Below are positions 8,068-17,655 of a stretch of 64,000 bases of DNA, one piece after another; within the stretch, counting starts at the first letter, position 1; each line of letters begins with the position of its first letter. The DNA lies in NCBI GenBank assembly GCA_002892395.1, contig NBBL01000010.1, positions 9 through 64,008 of the forward strand, read 5' to 3'. Source of the DNA: Lachnospiraceae bacterium. GTDB taxonomy: Bacteria > Bacillota > Clostridia > Lachnospirales > Lachnospiraceae. The notes under the pieces are model-generated. The model worked only from the letters and a program-made list of their open reading frames with translations. It was not told the DNA's origin and did not search any database. The position numbers and the translations under genes are program-made.

Positions 8068-10680
8068 TCAAAGTTCCAGGGGCGAATCCATCCGTTCATT
8101 CTGTCTGCTGTAAAGCTTTCGTCCGTGGCACTGCTTAAACTTTTTCCCGCTTCCGCAGGGGCACGGATCATTCGGATAAATCTTCACTGCCTTCTTTTGA
8201 ATCGGCTTTTTCACACTGTCGCTGCCGCGGTTGGTGCCGGTCACCTTGGCAGCCGGCTCCCGCTCAACCCTCTGCTCCACCCTAAGATGTGTAAGCACCT
8301 TGATGGTATCCTCGGCAATGCCGCGGGTCATCTCCTCAAACATGTCGTAGGCCTCCATCTTGTACTCAACCAGCGGATCCCGCTGCCCGTAGGCCTGCAG
8401 ACCGATGCCCTGACGGAGCTGCTCCATGTCGTCAATGTGATTCATCCACTTCGCATCAATAACCTTAAGGAGAATGACGCGCTCCACCTCACGAACCTGC
8501 TCCGCGCCGGGGAACTCTGCCTCCTTCGCCTCATAAAACTTGACCGCCGCTTCCTTCAGGCGATGGGTCAGTTCGTTTTTCTTCATGCCGGCCATCTCTT
8601 CCGTATAGAAGATCGGATGCATCGGGACGGCGGAGATCAAAAGATGATTCAGCTCCTCAAAATCCCACTTTTCAGCCGGAACCTCCTCGGAAACAGAGCG
8701 ATCCACCGCGCGCTCCACCACATCGTTCAGCATGTGGATGATGGTTTCCCGCATGTTGTCCCCGTTCAGAACCTTGTTCCGCTCCGCATAAATCACCTCG
8801 CGCTGCTCATTGTTGACCTCATCGTACTTCAGCAGCTGCTCGCGGATGCCGTAGTTATTGGTCTCAATCTTGATCTGCGCCTTCTCAATCGCGTTTGTCA
8901 GCATCCTGTGCTCAATCTGCTCTCCCTCCGGCACGCCGAGGGCGTTAAACATTCCCATGAGGCGCTCCGATCCGAAGAGACGCATCAGATCATCCTCCAG
9001 AGAAATGTAAAACCGCGACTCACCCGGGTCTCCCTGACGGCCGGAACGTCCGCGCAGCTGGTTGTCGATACGGCGCGCCTCGTGGCGTTCCGTGCCGATG
9101 ATCTTCAATCCGCCGGCCGCTCTTGCCTCCTCATCCAGCTTGATGTCGGTTCCGCGTCCCGCCATGTTGGTGGCAATCGTGACGGCGCCCGCCCGTCCGG
9201 CGCCTGCGACGATTTCCGCTTCTTTTTCGTGGTATTTTGCGTTCAGAACGGTGTGCGCAATCCCTTCCCGCTTCAAACGGCCGGAAAGCATCTCGGAGGT
9301 CTCAATGGTGATGGTGCCCACCAGCACCGGCTGACCGGTTGCGTGGGTCTCCTTGATTTCCTGAACGACTGCATCAAACTTCTCTTTTTTCGTCTTGTAA
9401 ACTGCGTCATTCCGGTCGATACGCTGCACCGGGCGGTTGGTGGGAATCGCAATGACATCCATGCCGTAGGTATTTCGAAATTCCTTCTCCTCCGTAAGCG
9501 CCGTTCCGGTCATTCCCGCCTTCTTCTTGAACTTGTTGAAGAAGTTCTGGAATGTAATCGTTGCAAGCGTTTTGGATTCGCGGCGCACATTGACATGCTC
9601 CTTCGCTTCGATCGCCTGATGCAGACCGTCGGAGAACCGGCGCCCCGGCATGATGCGTCCGGTAAACTCATCCACAATCAGGACCTCATCGTCCTTCACC
9701 ACATAATCCTTGTCCCGATGCATCAGCTCCTTCGCTCTGAGCGCCAGGATAATACAGTGCTGAATTTCCAGGTTCTGGGGATCCGAGAAATTTTCAATCT
9801 GAAAATACTTCTCCACCTTGCCCACACCCTGCTCCGTCAAATTGACGACCTTATCCTTCTCGTCCACAACATAATCCCCGGTCTCGGTGATCTCTTCCCC
9901 CATGATGGCGTTCATCTTGGAAAATTCACCGCTGGCCTCTCCCCGCTCCAGCTGGTTGGCCAGAATGCTGCAGACCTCGTACAGCTTGGTGGACTTCCCG
10001 GACTGTCCGGAAATAATCAGCGGGGTTCTCGCCTCATCGATCAGCACAGAGTCAACCTCATCGATGATGCAGTAATCCAGTTCCCGAAGCACCTGATCTC
10101 TTTTATAAATCGCCATGTTGTCACGCAGGTAATCAAAGCCCAGCTCATTGTTCGTGACATAGGTGATATCGCAGCGATACGCTTCCTGCCGCGCCTTGGA
10201 ATCCATGCCGTTCAAAACAACGCCGACGGAAAGCCCCAGAAACTCGTGTACCGCTCCCATCCACTCCGCGTCTCGTTTTGCCAGGTAGTCGTTGACAGTC
10301 ACAATCTCCACGCCCTTTCCCGCCAGCGCATTCAGGTAAGCCGGACAGGTCGATACCAGCGTTTTTCCTTCACCGGTTCGCATCTCGGCAATTCTCCCCT
10401 GGTGAAGTACGATCCCCCCCAGCAGCTGCACGGGATAATGCTCCATCCCCAGCACACGCCGAGCCGCCTCCCGCACCGTCGCAAATGCCTCCGGCAGCAG
10501 GTCATCCAATGTCTCACCGTCTGAAAGCCGCCCCCGGAACTTCTCGGTCTGTGCCTTCAGGTCATCATCGCTCATTTCCCGCATGGAGGGGCGCAGCTCC
10601 TCAATTTTTTGTACCATCGGTTTCAGCAGCTTCACTTCCCGTTCACTGTGAGTTCCGAATATCTTTTCAATTAAATTCAT
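8068..10680 (-). CDS. secA: Preprotein translocase ATPase SecA
   Basis: Motor ATPase that drives protein export through SecYEG, whose SecY is encoded at 60776. The 870-residue product has the Walker A MRTGEGKT, the DEAD-like [16 protein letters not shown], the helicase motif [10 protein letters not shown] and [13 protein letters not shown], and a C-terminal SEC-C zinc motif [16 protein letters not shown]. The chosen ATG at 10680 is preceded by GGAGAT; a TTG six codons earlier is less likely. A 17-residue tail follows the zinc motif. Own promoter upstream, divergent from hpf. Confidence 0.97.
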   Translation of the reverse strand: MNLIEKIFGTHSEREVKLLKPMVQKIEELRPSMREMSDDDLKAQTEKFRGRLSDGETLDDLLPEAFATVREAARRVLGMEHYPVQLLGGIVLHQGRIAEMRTGEGKTLVSTCPAYLNALAGKGVEIVTVNDYLAKRDAEWMGAVHEFLGLSVGVVLNGMDSKARQEAYRCDITYVTNNELGFDYLRDNMAIYKRDQVLRELDYCIIDEVDSVLIDEARTPLIISGQSGKSTKLYEVCSILANQLERGEASGEFSKMNAIMGEEITETGDYVVDEKDKVVNLTEQGVGKVEKYFQIENFSDPQNLEIQHCIILALRAKELMHRDKDYVVKDDEVLIVDEFTGRIMPGRRFSDGLHQAIEAKEHVNVRRESKTLATITFQNFFNKFKKKAGMTGTALTEEKEFRNTYGMDVIAIPTNRPVQRIDRNDAVYKTKKEKFDAVVQEIKETHATGQPVLVGTITIETSEMLSGRLKREGIAHTVLNAKYHEKEAEIVAGAGRAGAVTIATNMAGRGTDIKLDEEARAAGGLKIIGTERHEARRIDNQLRGRSGRQGDPGESRFYISLEDDLMRLFGSERLMGMFNALGVPEGEQIEHRMLTNAIEKAQIKIETNNYGIREQLLKYDEVNNEQREVIYAERNKVLNGDNMRETIIHMLNDVVERAVDRSVSEEVPAEKWDFEELNHLLISAVPMHPIFYTEEMAGMKKNELTHRLKEAAVKFYEAKEAEFPGAEQVREVERVILLKVIDAKWMNHIDDMEQLRQGIGLQAYGQRDPLVEYKMEAYDMFEEMTRGIAEDTIKVLTHLRVEQRVEREPAAKVTGTNRGSDSVKKPIQKKAVKIYPNDPCPCGSGKKFKQCHGRKLYSRQNERMDSPLEL

Positions 10681-10726
10681 CTTATAATCTCCAAACAAGC
10701 TTACCCTATATTAACATAACTGTTAT

Positions 10727-10755
10727 ATTCTAACACTCTCCCCGTCGATCTGCAA
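10727..10755 (-). promoter_or_regulatory. Promoter of secA
   Basis: TTGCAG (-35), 17-base spacer and TAGAAT (-10) with the extended TG dinucleotide, ending about 45 bases before the secA start on the minus strand. The -35 is weak, so the extended -10 probably matters. Confidence 0.55.
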
Positions 10756-10830
10756 TCAAGCACATGGAATTTACAGAATGTTCACATTCCTGCTGTGCTC
10801 TTATTTTTTTGCCTCCCCACCTTTCTTGTG

Positions 10831-10856
10831 GGAATATGACAGGAATATGTTATAAT
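10831..10856 (+). promoter_or_regulatory. hpf promoter (extended -10) with direct repeats
   Basis: A perfect TATAAT preceded by TG-T (extended -10) at 10848-10856. Two direct copies of GGAATATG, 11 bases apart (10831-10838 and 10842-10849), run into the -10. No good -35 box is present at 17 bases (TTGTGG at 10826 gives a 19-base spacer), which suggests that a regulator bound to the repeats helps or blocks RNA polymerase. Confidence 0.6.
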
Positions 10857-10939
10857 AAATAAAAGCAAATGCACGATACAACGAATCGTCGGCGTTACCG
10901 TCGGTTGTGCAGTGCAATCCATGAAAGGAGCGGATGTAT

Positions 10940-11470
10940 ATGCGCATTACCATTACAGGAAAAAATGTTGATTTGGGCGAAAGACTCAAAAACCAGGTGA
11001 ACAAAAAGCTTCAAAAGCTTGAGAAATACTTTGCTCCCGATACCGAAGCCAGAGTTGTGTTAAGAAGAGGGAAGGATCTGGAAGAAATTGAAGTGACCAT
11101 CCCGACGAAGGCCGGCATCATCCGCGCAGAGGAAGCCACTGATAACTTCTTTGCTTCCATTGACTTAGCGGAGGAGACGATTGAACGCCAGATCAAAAAA
11201 TACAGGAGTAAGCTCATTGACAGGGAGCAGTCCGCTCCGGCATTTTCCGATTTCCTTATGGAGGAGGAGCCGGTTCAGGAGCCCGAGGCGCTGAAAATCG
11301 TCCGCAACAAGCGCTTCGAAATTAAGCCCATGGATCCCGAGGAGGCCTGCCTTCAGATGGAACTTCTGGGACACGGCTTTTTCGTCTTCCTCAATGCACA
11401 TACCGAAGCAGTCAATGTGGTATACCGGAGAAGAAACGGGAGCTACGGCCTGATTGAACCGGAATTCTGA
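10940..11470 (+). CDS. hpf: Ribosome hibernation promoting factor, long form
   Basis: Binds idle 30S subunits and promotes 100S ribosome dimers. The 176-residue product has the N-terminal sigma-54 modulation/HPF domain (MRITITGKNVDLGERL onward, ~100 residues), a linker with acidic residues and the C-terminal dimerisation domain ending in VNVVYRRRNGSYGLIEPEF, the long-HPF architecture of Gram-positive bacteria. Two in-frame ATGs exist; the AAAGGAG box lies nine bases before 10940 but only three before 10934, so I take 10940. It is a single-gene unit with its own promoter and terminator, divergent from secA. Confidence 0.95.
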   Translation: MRITITGKNVDLGERLKNQVNKKLQKLEKYFAPDTEARVVLRRGKDLEEIEVTIPTKAGIIRAEEATDNFFASIDLAEETIERQIKKYRSKLIDREQSAPAFSDFLMEEEPVQEPEALKIVRNKRFEIKPMDPEEACLQMELLGHGFFVFLNAHTEAVNVVYRRRNGSYGLIEPEF

Positions 11471-11530
11471 TCTTGTACTCCCCATAGTCTCTCTGTCCCG
11501 CCGCTTTCCTTTTCGGCGAAGAGAGAAGGA

Positions 11531-11577
11531 AGGAGCGGCAGTCACAAATCATTGCGGCTGCCGCTCCTCTTTTTTAT
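11531..11577 (+). terminator. Terminator of hpf
   Basis: An 11-bp stem AGGAGCGGCAG / CTGCCGCTCCT with a T-rich run (TCTTTTTTATC) directly after it, about 60 bases past the hpf stop. Confidence 0.9.
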
Positions 11578-11651
11578 CTTTCTTCCTTTTTCTTTTCAAC
11601 TTCCGGACGCTCTGTGCGCCGGATCCGCTTCTCTTTTTCCGTGCAGATCTT

Positions 11652-11784
11652 CCGAAGATCGCTTCGAAAGTCCCCGGAGCCGCCGAAGGCCGGTGCTAAG
11701 GGCGCCGGAGCCGCCGAAGGCCGGTTCGAAAAGCACTGGATCTGCCGGCGGTCGGTTCGAAGGGCGCCCTGCCGGAGGTTCCGT
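11652..11784. repeat. GC-rich degenerate tandem repeat between hpf and glnA
   Basis: Roughly four units of about 30 bases, each carrying a CGGAGCCGCCGAAGGCCGGT-like core or a diverged form; the core occurs twice without change about 31 bases apart. CTTCGAA/GTTCGAA pieces recur between cores. The patch ends at the glnA stop codon. I see no gene in it, and the core can form short GC hairpins. The remaining bases 11578-11651 show nothing recognisable. Confidence 0.65.
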
Positions 11785-13901
11785 CAAAGCTCAAACAGCA
11801 TCTCTCCGTAGCTCACCACCGGCCAGTCCTTCCGATCCACCAAAAGCTCCAGTTGATCGATGGGAGACCGCAGTGCGTTCATGGCCGGGATAACCTTCTG
11901 GTGGAAGAAGCGCGCTCTCTCTTCAGCGTTTGATCGTTCACAGCCCTCCTCGTCCAGCCGGGTCAGCTCCCGAAGCGCCCGCCCTGCCTCTGCAAGCAGC
12001 GCACTGCATCGCGTAAGCTGGTCCCTCTGCACGCTGACATCCGCCTCCGGGCAGGTCTCTGATACCAGCTTCAGAGATTCAGCAAGTCTGCTTACATACC
12101 GGATCACCGCCGGAATGTAGCGCCTCGATGCCATTTCCTCCATGGTTCTCGCCTCGATGTTGATCGCCTTGGCATACGCCTCAAAATCCACTTCAATTCT
12201 GGACTCCAGCTCCGCCTTCGTATAAACGCCGAAGCTCTCAAACAACCGGACTGCCTGATCCGTTCCCATTGCCGGAATCGCGTCCACCATGGACTTCCGG
12301 TTCGGCAGCCCCCGCTTCTTTGCCTCCTCGACCCATGCCGCGGAATACCCGTCCCCGTTAAAAATAATGCGCCGATGCTCCCGGAGCAGCCGCTTGATCA
12401 TATCGTGCACGGACAGAACAAAGTCCTCTTTTCCCTCCAACTCATCCGCCGCCTCCCGGAAGGACTCGGCGACGATTGTATTCAGGATAATGTTGGGACT
12501 CGCAATGGAATCGGACGATCCCACCATACGGAACTCAAATTTGTTCCCCGTAAACGCAAAGGGAGAGGTGCGGTTTCGGTCTGTCGCATCCTTATCCAGA
12601 TCCGGCAGTGTCGTGACTCCGGTCTGCAGCTTATCTCCCCGTTTGGAGCGGATTGCCTGTCCGTTGGCACAAAGCTGGTCGATCACATCCTCCAGCTGAT
12701 CTCCGACAAAGATGGAAATGATTGCCGGCGGTGCCTCCAGCGCGCCCAGACGATGGTCATTTCCCACGTTGGCGGCGGAGACCCGGAGCAGGTCCGCATG
12801 CCTGTCAATCGCACGCATGATGCAGGCGAGCACCAGGAGAAACTGCACATTTTCATGCGGCGTATCCCCCGGATTCAGCATATTGATTCCATCGTCCGTA
12901 TTGAGGGACCAGTTGTTGTGTTTTCCGGATCCGTTCACTCCTGCAAACGGCTTCTCGTGCAGAAGACAGGCGAGATTGTGGTGAACCGCCAGACGCTTCA
13001 TCGCCTCCATCATCACTTGATTGTGATCCGTGGCCACATTGCACTGCTCATAGATCGGCGCCAGCTCGTACTGCCCCGGTGCCGCCTCATTGTGCTCCGT
13101 TTTTGCCGGAACCCCCATCTTCCAAAGCTCCGTATCCAGGTCATTCATGTAGCTGCCGACCCGCTCCTGAATGGTGCCGTAATAGTGGTCGCCCAGCTCC
13201 TGGCGCTTGGGAGGCATGGCCCCGAACAGGGTTCGTCCCGTATATATCAGATCCTCCCGATCCAGGTACTTGTCCCGGTCGATGATGAAATACTCCTGCT
13301 CTGCCCCGACAGAAGGAATGACCCGCTTGCTGGTGGTGTTGCCGAACAGACGCAAAATCCGGAGTGCCTGCTTGTCGATTGCTTCCATGGAGCGAAGCAG
13401 CGGCGTCTTTTTGTCCAGCGCCTCGCCGCGGTAGGAGCAAAATGCGGTTGGAATGCAGAGTGTTACGCCCAGTGCATCCTCCCGTAAAAAAGCCGGAGAG
13501 GTGCAGTCCCACGCCGTATATCCCCGCGCTTCAAAGGTGGCGCGAAGTCCTCCGGAGGGAAAGCTCGACGCATCCGACTCCCCCCGCACCAGCTCCTTCC
13601 CGGAAAATTCCATCAGAACCTTTCCGTCCCTGCCCGGTTCCGTGATAAAGGAATCATGCTTTTCCGCCGTGACGCCGGTGAGAGGCTGAAACCAGTGCGT
13701 ATAATGTGTCGCTCCGTGTTCAATCGCCCATTTCTTCATTCCGTGTGCCACGCTGTCCGCGATTTTGGGCTCCAGCTCTTTGCCGGCATCAATGGTTTCC
13801 CGCAGCTTTTCGTACACCTGCTTCGGCAGATGATCCCGCATTGCGGCATCATGAAACACATTGACTCCAAACAGCCCCGGTACCTTCTCGGATTCTCCCA
13901 T
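11784..13901 (-). CDS. glnN: Glutamine synthetase type III
   Basis: Makes glutamine from glutamate, ammonia and ATP. At 705 residues it has the size of GSIII, not the ~450 of GSI. Segments such as VGAEQEYFIID, KTEHNEAAPGQYELAP and GSGKHNNWSL are the GSIII forms of the metal- and substrate-binding motifs. The frame continues upstream through the promoter, but MGESEKV at 13901 follows a GGGGG box and is the family N-terminus. The gene is a single unit with its own promoter. No GlnR or PII protein is adjacent. Confidence 0.95.
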   Translation of the reverse strand: MGESEKVPGLFGVNVFHDAAMRDHLPKQVYEKLRETIDAGKELEPKIADSVAHGMKKWAIEHGATHYTHWFQPLTGVTAEKHDSFITEPGRDGKVLMEFSGKELVRGESDASSFPSGGLRATFEARGYTAWDCTSPAFLREDALGVTLCIPTAFCSYRGEALDKKTPLLRSMEAIDKQALRILRLFGNTTSKRVIPSVGAEQEYFIIDRDKYLDREDLIYTGRTLFGAMPPKRQELGDHYYGTIQERVGSYMNDLDTELWKMGVPAKTEHNEAAPGQYELAPIYEQCNVATDHNQVMMEAMKRLAVHHNLACLLHEKPFAGVNGSGKHNNWSLNTDDGINMLNPGDTPHENVQFLLVLACIMRAIDRHADLLRVSAANVGNDHRLGALEAPPAIISIFVGDQLEDVIDQLCANGQAIRSKRGDKLQTGVTTLPDLDKDATDRNRTSPFAFTGNKFEFRMVGSSDSIASPNIILNTIVAESFREAADELEGKEDFVLSVHDMIKRLLREHRRIIFNGDGYSAAWVEEAKKRGLPNRKSMVDAIPAMGTDQAVRLFESFGVYTKAELESRIEVDFEAYAKAINIEARTMEEMASRRYIPAVIRYVSRLAESLKLVSETCPEADVSVQRDQLTRCSALLAEAGRALRELTRLDEEGCERSNAEERARFFHQKVIPAMNALRSPIDQLELLVDRKDWPVVSYGEMLFEL

Positions 13902-13947
13902 GTCCGCCCCCTTTTTCCGCAACTTGACCTGTTTTAAATTGTTTTGA

Positions 13948-13976
13948 AGTATAGCAGATGCGCTGTCGCTGTGCAA
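13948..13976 (-). promoter_or_regulatory. Promoter of the type III glutamine synthetase gene
   Basis: TTGCAC (-35), exactly 17 bases, and TATACT (-10) on the minus strand; predicted start near 13941, about 40 bases before the ATG. Confidence 0.8.
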
Positions 13977-13984
13977 CAACAAAC

Positions 13985-14016
13985 GGGGATTCCATCCGCT
14001 GCGGACGGAACCCCCC
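13985..14016 (-). terminator. Probable terminator of thrC
   Basis: The minus strand forms a stem GGGG-TTCCGTCCGC / GCGGATGGAA-CCCC with a small bulge directly after the thrC stop. The following tract is only GTTTGTTGTTG, so termination may be partial. Confidence 0.6.
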
Positions 14017-14023
14017 TGATCCC

Positions 14024-15514
14024 TCAATGCTTCAAAATATCCGACACCTCCTGTTTCATGTCGGCGGCATCGCATTCTCTCCTGTGAAGAACTCTTGCAT
14101 GTCTGATCTCCGTGACTGCCTTCGGAATGGGAATGCCCGCCTTTTTCTGCAGCAGCTCGATGACTGTCCAGTCATCCGTCTCCTGCACCTCCCCCTGAAT
14201 GGCCTGCAGCACAGCTCGGGCGAACTTAAACGGACTCGCCGTCGAAGCAATCACTGTCTTTGTGCTGTCCCCGCTTTCCCTCCGATACGCTTCATAGACT
14301 GCGGAGGCCACTGCCGTGTGGGTGTCAATCACATATCCGGTCTCCTCGTACAGGGAACGAATCCGCGCCGCCACCTCTTTTTCGTCTGCGCTGCCTCCGA
14401 AGAAATCCTGCATAAAAGCGCGCATCTCCTCCGTCACGGAATAGACGCCGTTTTCCTTCAGCTGACGCATCAACCCCCGGTTGATCGCCGCATCCTCTCC
14501 GCAGCTCAGATAAATCAGGCGTTCCAAGTTGCTGGAGACCAGAATATCCATCGATGGAGAGGTTGTCAGAATAAACCTGCGGTTTTTATCATATCTTCCG
14601 CTTCGGAAAAAATCGCAAAGAACCTTGTTTTCGTTGGACGCACAGATCAGCCTTCCCACCGGGAGTCCCATACGCTTTGCAAGATAGGCAGCCAGGATGT
14701 TGCCGAAGTTTCCTGTGGGCACGCAAAGGTTGATGGCTTCTCCCGCCGCAATTTCTTCTGTTTCCCGCAGTTTGACATAAGCGGAAACGTAGTACACGAT
14801 CTGTGGAATCAGACGTCCGATGTTGATGGAATTTGCGCTGGAAAGCTGGATTCCCTTTTCCAGCAGCTGCTTTTCCAGATCCCGATCACCGAACAGCTCC
14901 TTGACGCCCCGCTGTGCATCGTCAAAATTTCCATGGATTGAAACCACCGAGACATTGCTTCCGCGCTGCGTTGCCATTTGCAATTCCTGAAAGCGGCTCA
15001 CGCCTCCCTTCGGATAAAAAACAATAATCCCGGTTCCCGGCACATCCGCAAAGCCTGTCATCGCCGCTTTCCCGGTGTCTCCGCTGGTGGCCGTCAGAAT
15101 TTCAATGGTATTGGTCACTCCGTTCTTCTTTGCCGCAACCGTCAGAAGATAAGGGAGAATGGACAGCGCCATATCCTTAAATGCAATGGTTCTGCCGTGA
15201 AACAATTCCAGATAATATGCTCCGCCCGCCTCTTTGACAGAGACGATCTCATCGGTATCAAAGGTCTCATCATAGGCATGCGCAATACAAAAACGAAGCT
15301 CCTCCTCCGTGTAATCCGTGAGCAGAAGGCGCATCACGCGATAAGCGATTTCCTGATAGCTCTCATGAAGCAATGCCTCCACATCAAAATCAAAGGCAGG
15401 AATGTGATCCGGCATGAACAGTCCGCCGTCGGATGCCAACCCCTTTAGTATTGCCTGGGACGCAGACAGTCCTTGTTCCCCACCGCGGGTGCTGTTGTAA
15501 CAAATCTCCCTCAT
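14024..15514 (-). CDS. thrC: Threonine synthase
   Basis: A 496-residue PLP enzyme converting O-phosphohomoserine to threonine. The PLP lysine is in TIAFKDMALS and the phosphate-binding loop in TATSGDTGKAAM, followed by YPKGGVSRFQELQM, the long (class with N-terminal lid, YNSTRG start) form. Start ATG is preceded by AGGAG. hom is about 8 kb away, so the pathway is split. Homoserine kinase is not in the window. The 140 bases upstream hold no convincing promoter. Confidence 0.95.
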   Translation of the reverse strand: MREICYNSTRGGEQGLSASQAILKGLASDGGLFMPDHIPAFDFDVEALLHESYQEIAYRVMRLLLTDYTEEELRFCIAHAYDETFDTDEIVSVKEAGGAYYLELFHGRTIAFKDMALSILPYLLTVAAKKNGVTNTIEILTATSGDTGKAAMTGFADVPGTGIIVFYPKGGVSRFQELQMATQRGSNVSVVSIHGNFDDAQRGVKELFGDRDLEKQLLEKGIQLSSANSINIGRLIPQIVYYVSAYVKLRETEEIAAGEAINLCVPTGNFGNILAAYLAKRMGLPVGRLICASNENKVLCDFFRSGRYDKNRRFILTTSPSMDILVSSNLERLIYLSCGEDAAINRGLMRQLKENGVYSVTEEMRAFMQDFFGGSADEKEVAARIRSLYEETGYVIDTHTAVASAVYEAYRRESGDSTKTVIASTASPFKFARAVLQAIQGEVQETDDWTVIELLQKKAGIPIPKAVTEIRHARVLHRRECDAADMKQEVSDILKH

Positions 15515-15654
15515 GTTCTCTCCTCTGTCTCTGTTTTTCTCTTGTTCCGGCTTTCATGCCGCTCTGCGGCGCAGCGCAGCTCCCTCTTCCGACTGCAGAA
15601 AATAAGGTTTCGATTGCAGCAAAGAAGCTTCGTCTTTGGCCAGTGGTCTGCTGC

Positions 15655-16539
15655 TCAGAATTTTCGTCCGCCGCCTCCGTGTACACCGCCTCCACTGCTG
15701 TGATGGGTGGAGGAAGGGCCAAACGGTGTGCTGCCTCCGCTGCCGAAGCTCTTGAGTACAGGGGGCGGAAGCATACGGCGCACTGTATGGGAGTGGAGCA
15801 GCTCATCCGCTGCACCGGAAAAGGCAAAAGCACTCCCCGAAGCAGCCAACAGCCCTGCCGAAGACAGAATCGCCACTGTTTTTCCGTCCTGCATCCGATA
15901 CCGGCGCTTCACTCCGTTTCCGATCCACAGGGATACCAGCGCTGCAATCAGAGCGGAGATCAGCGCCTCCGCCGGGCTCACTGATTTCTCAGGTCGGATC
16001 ACTCCGTCTCCGTTCCAGATCCCGCTGTCTGCTTCGTAGACCCACCCCGCCTGAATCGCCTCCCGATACCGGGCGGCTCCGCCGTTGATGACCGCCAAGG
16101 CGCTCCCGGCAAAGTCCTCCTCGGACAGCGATTCATAGGCTTCATCCAGAAGCTCCTGGATCACCCGATCGGAAAACAGGGTCACAGCGCCGCCGGTGGT
16201 GGAAATATAGGCCTCCCGCTCCGCCATATCCAGGAGATAGAGAAAGCCGCTTTTTTTCTCCCCCTCTCCGTAATCCCCGGTTTCATAGAAGCGATCCGCA
16301 AACTCCCGGGCGCCGAGTCCCTGATCGTCATTCACCGTGACGACCACAGCATCCATCCCCGTCAAATCGGAAAATGCAAGGATCGCCTGATTGATCTGTT
16401 TCTCCTCCTCTTCCGTCAGAAGCTCCGCCTCATCCGTCACATGACTCTTCTGCTTCGCGAAGCTTTCGGAAGCTCCTCCCCATACGATGCAAAGCGCAAT
16501 CAAAATGGCCGGAAGGACAGCCCGGATTTTTTTATTCAC
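15655..16539 (-). CDS. TPM-domain exported protein (YdjH-like)
   Basis: A 294-residue protein with an N-terminal signal/anchor (AVLPAILIALCIVWGG), a TPM domain of about 130 residues, then hydrophobic stretches (AEALISALIAALVSLWIG and TVAILSSAGLLAASGS) and a Ser/Gly-rich tail ending GGGVHGGGGRKF. The tail and layout resemble B. subtilis YdjH. A GTG start at 16539 has an AGGAG box eight bases upstream, better than the TTG at 16557 that overlaps the previous stop. It is the last gene of an SPFH/zinc-ribbon/TPM trio, so a role in membrane stress is inferred from the neighbours. Confidence 0.75.
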   Translation of the reverse strand: MNKKIRAVLPAILIALCIVWGGASESFAKQKSHVTDEAELLTEEEEKQINQAILAFSDLTGMDAVVVTVNDDQGLGAREFADRFYETGDYGEGEKKSGFLYLLDMAEREAYISTTGGAVTLFSDRVIQELLDEAYESLSEEDFAGSALAVINGGAARYREAIQAGWVYEADSGIWNGDGVIRPEKSVSPAEALISALIAALVSLWIGNGVKRRYRMQDGKTVAILSSAGLLAASGSAFAFSGAADELLHSHTVRRMLPPPVLKSFGSGGSTPFGPSSTHHSSGGGVHGGGGRKF

Positions 16540-16553
16540 TGATTTTTCTCCTG

Positions 16554-17645
16554 TCAAAACAGAAAATAGCTGAGTGCAAGTAGGGGAATGAAAACCGCTG
16601 CAAACAGGAAAAGCATATACCGAAGCAACGCGCCCCGATCCACCGGAAGTTCTCCCACCACCTTGCCGCTTTGCCCGTTCAGGGAGAAATAGTAGAGCCG
16701 ATCGGATCCCTTTTCCCGGTAAGTCATGGTCCAGACGGGCATCAGGGCATAGCTCCAGCTCCCATTGCTTACCTGGATATTGTCTTCTCCCAGTGAGATT
16801 CCTTCATATTCCGAGAGCTGACTGCGCAGTTTGGAACCTGCATATTCCCTCACCTCCCGCTCTATCTCGCCGCTGATTTCATCCGGTGACAAATCCTTCC
16901 GCTCTGCGACAAACCCGGAGAGATAGCTCATATGAAAGGGTTTTAATGCCGCCGTATCAAACGGCTGAACTGCCTCTGCCAAAAGGCGGTTTCTCTTTTT
17001 CAGCGCATTTCTTGCCACTGCCGCCTTGGTCAGTATTCCGTCCCGTTTTACGCGGTAAACAGAAGTGGTGATTTCCTCGAAACTGCCTGCCGAGGTGCGG
17101 CTCACCCTTCTTCCCTCTGTATCCACATGTGCCCGAATATCGCAGCGATAGAGCAAATAGGGAAAATATACACCGCTCAGCGTGTCAATCTGCTGCTGAT
17201 CATAAAAGGACTTGGGAACAAACCGCTTCTGACCGATCCAAGAGGAAAAAATCGAAAGCGCCTTTTTCCTGTCAATAGCAAACGGGATCACATAATCCGG
17301 TCGGTGCGCTCCCTTGAGCCGGCCGGAAAGGATCACTGTGTTGTGACAGTAATAGCAGAAGGTGGCAACAGTACTCTCGTCCGTAAGGATCTGGGCTCCG
17401 CAGCTGGGACAGCTGTATGAAACAAGATCTCCCTCCGCCTGATCTCCACCGGCCGCCTGTTCTCCCGTCTCTCCGGCAGGATCCGGCTCCGCTCCTTCCT
17501 GTACTCCGCAGCGCGCCTCCAGCTCCTCCAGTGAAAAACGGGAGCCGCAGTACGCACAGCCGTAATTCGCGGAGTCGGGCCGGAAGGTGAGCGCCCCGCC
17601 GCAATTGGGGCACCGATACGATATCTGATTGGCTGTCTCGTTCAT
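16554..17645 (-). CDS. Zinc-ribbon protein with C-terminal membrane anchor (YdjG-like)
   Basis: A 363-residue protein with two N-terminal zinc ribbons: CPNCGG...CAYCGS near residues 10-30, and CPSCGA...CYYCHNT about 60 residues later, of TFIIB type. A long soluble region without recognised domain follows, and the last ~22 residues (MLFLFAAVFIPLLALSYFLF) form a C-terminal membrane helix. The ATG at 17645 is preceded by AGGTGA. Stop overlaps the next gene's frame. The arrangement resembles B. subtilis YdjG, part of a membrane-stress complex; the function here is inferred. Confidence 0.75.
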   Translation of the reverse strand: MNETANQISYRCPNCGGALTFRPDSANYGCAYCGSRFSLEELEARCGVQEGAEPDPAGETGEQAAGGDQAEGDLVSYSCPSCGAQILTDESTVATFCYYCHNTVILSGRLKGAHRPDYVIPFAIDRKKALSIFSSWIGQKRFVPKSFYDQQQIDTLSGVYFPYLLYRCDIRAHVDTEGRRVSRTSAGSFEEITTSVYRVKRDGILTKAAVARNALKKRNRLLAEAVQPFDTAALKPFHMSYLSGFVAERKDLSPDEISGEIEREVREYAGSKLRSQLSEYEGISLGEDNIQVSNGSWSYALMPVWTMTYREKGSDRLYYFSLNGQSGKVVGELPVDRGALLRYMLFLFAAVFIPLLALSYFLF

Positions 17646-17655
17646 GTTCACCTGC

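Noticed and set aside
8002-10524. 840-codon open frame antisense to secA
   Set aside because: It has no ribosome binding site or family resemblance and mirrors the codon structure of secA; similar long shadows lie opposite the glycosyltransferase (45516-47492) and ThDP genes (51887-53512), as expected in GC-rich coding DNA.
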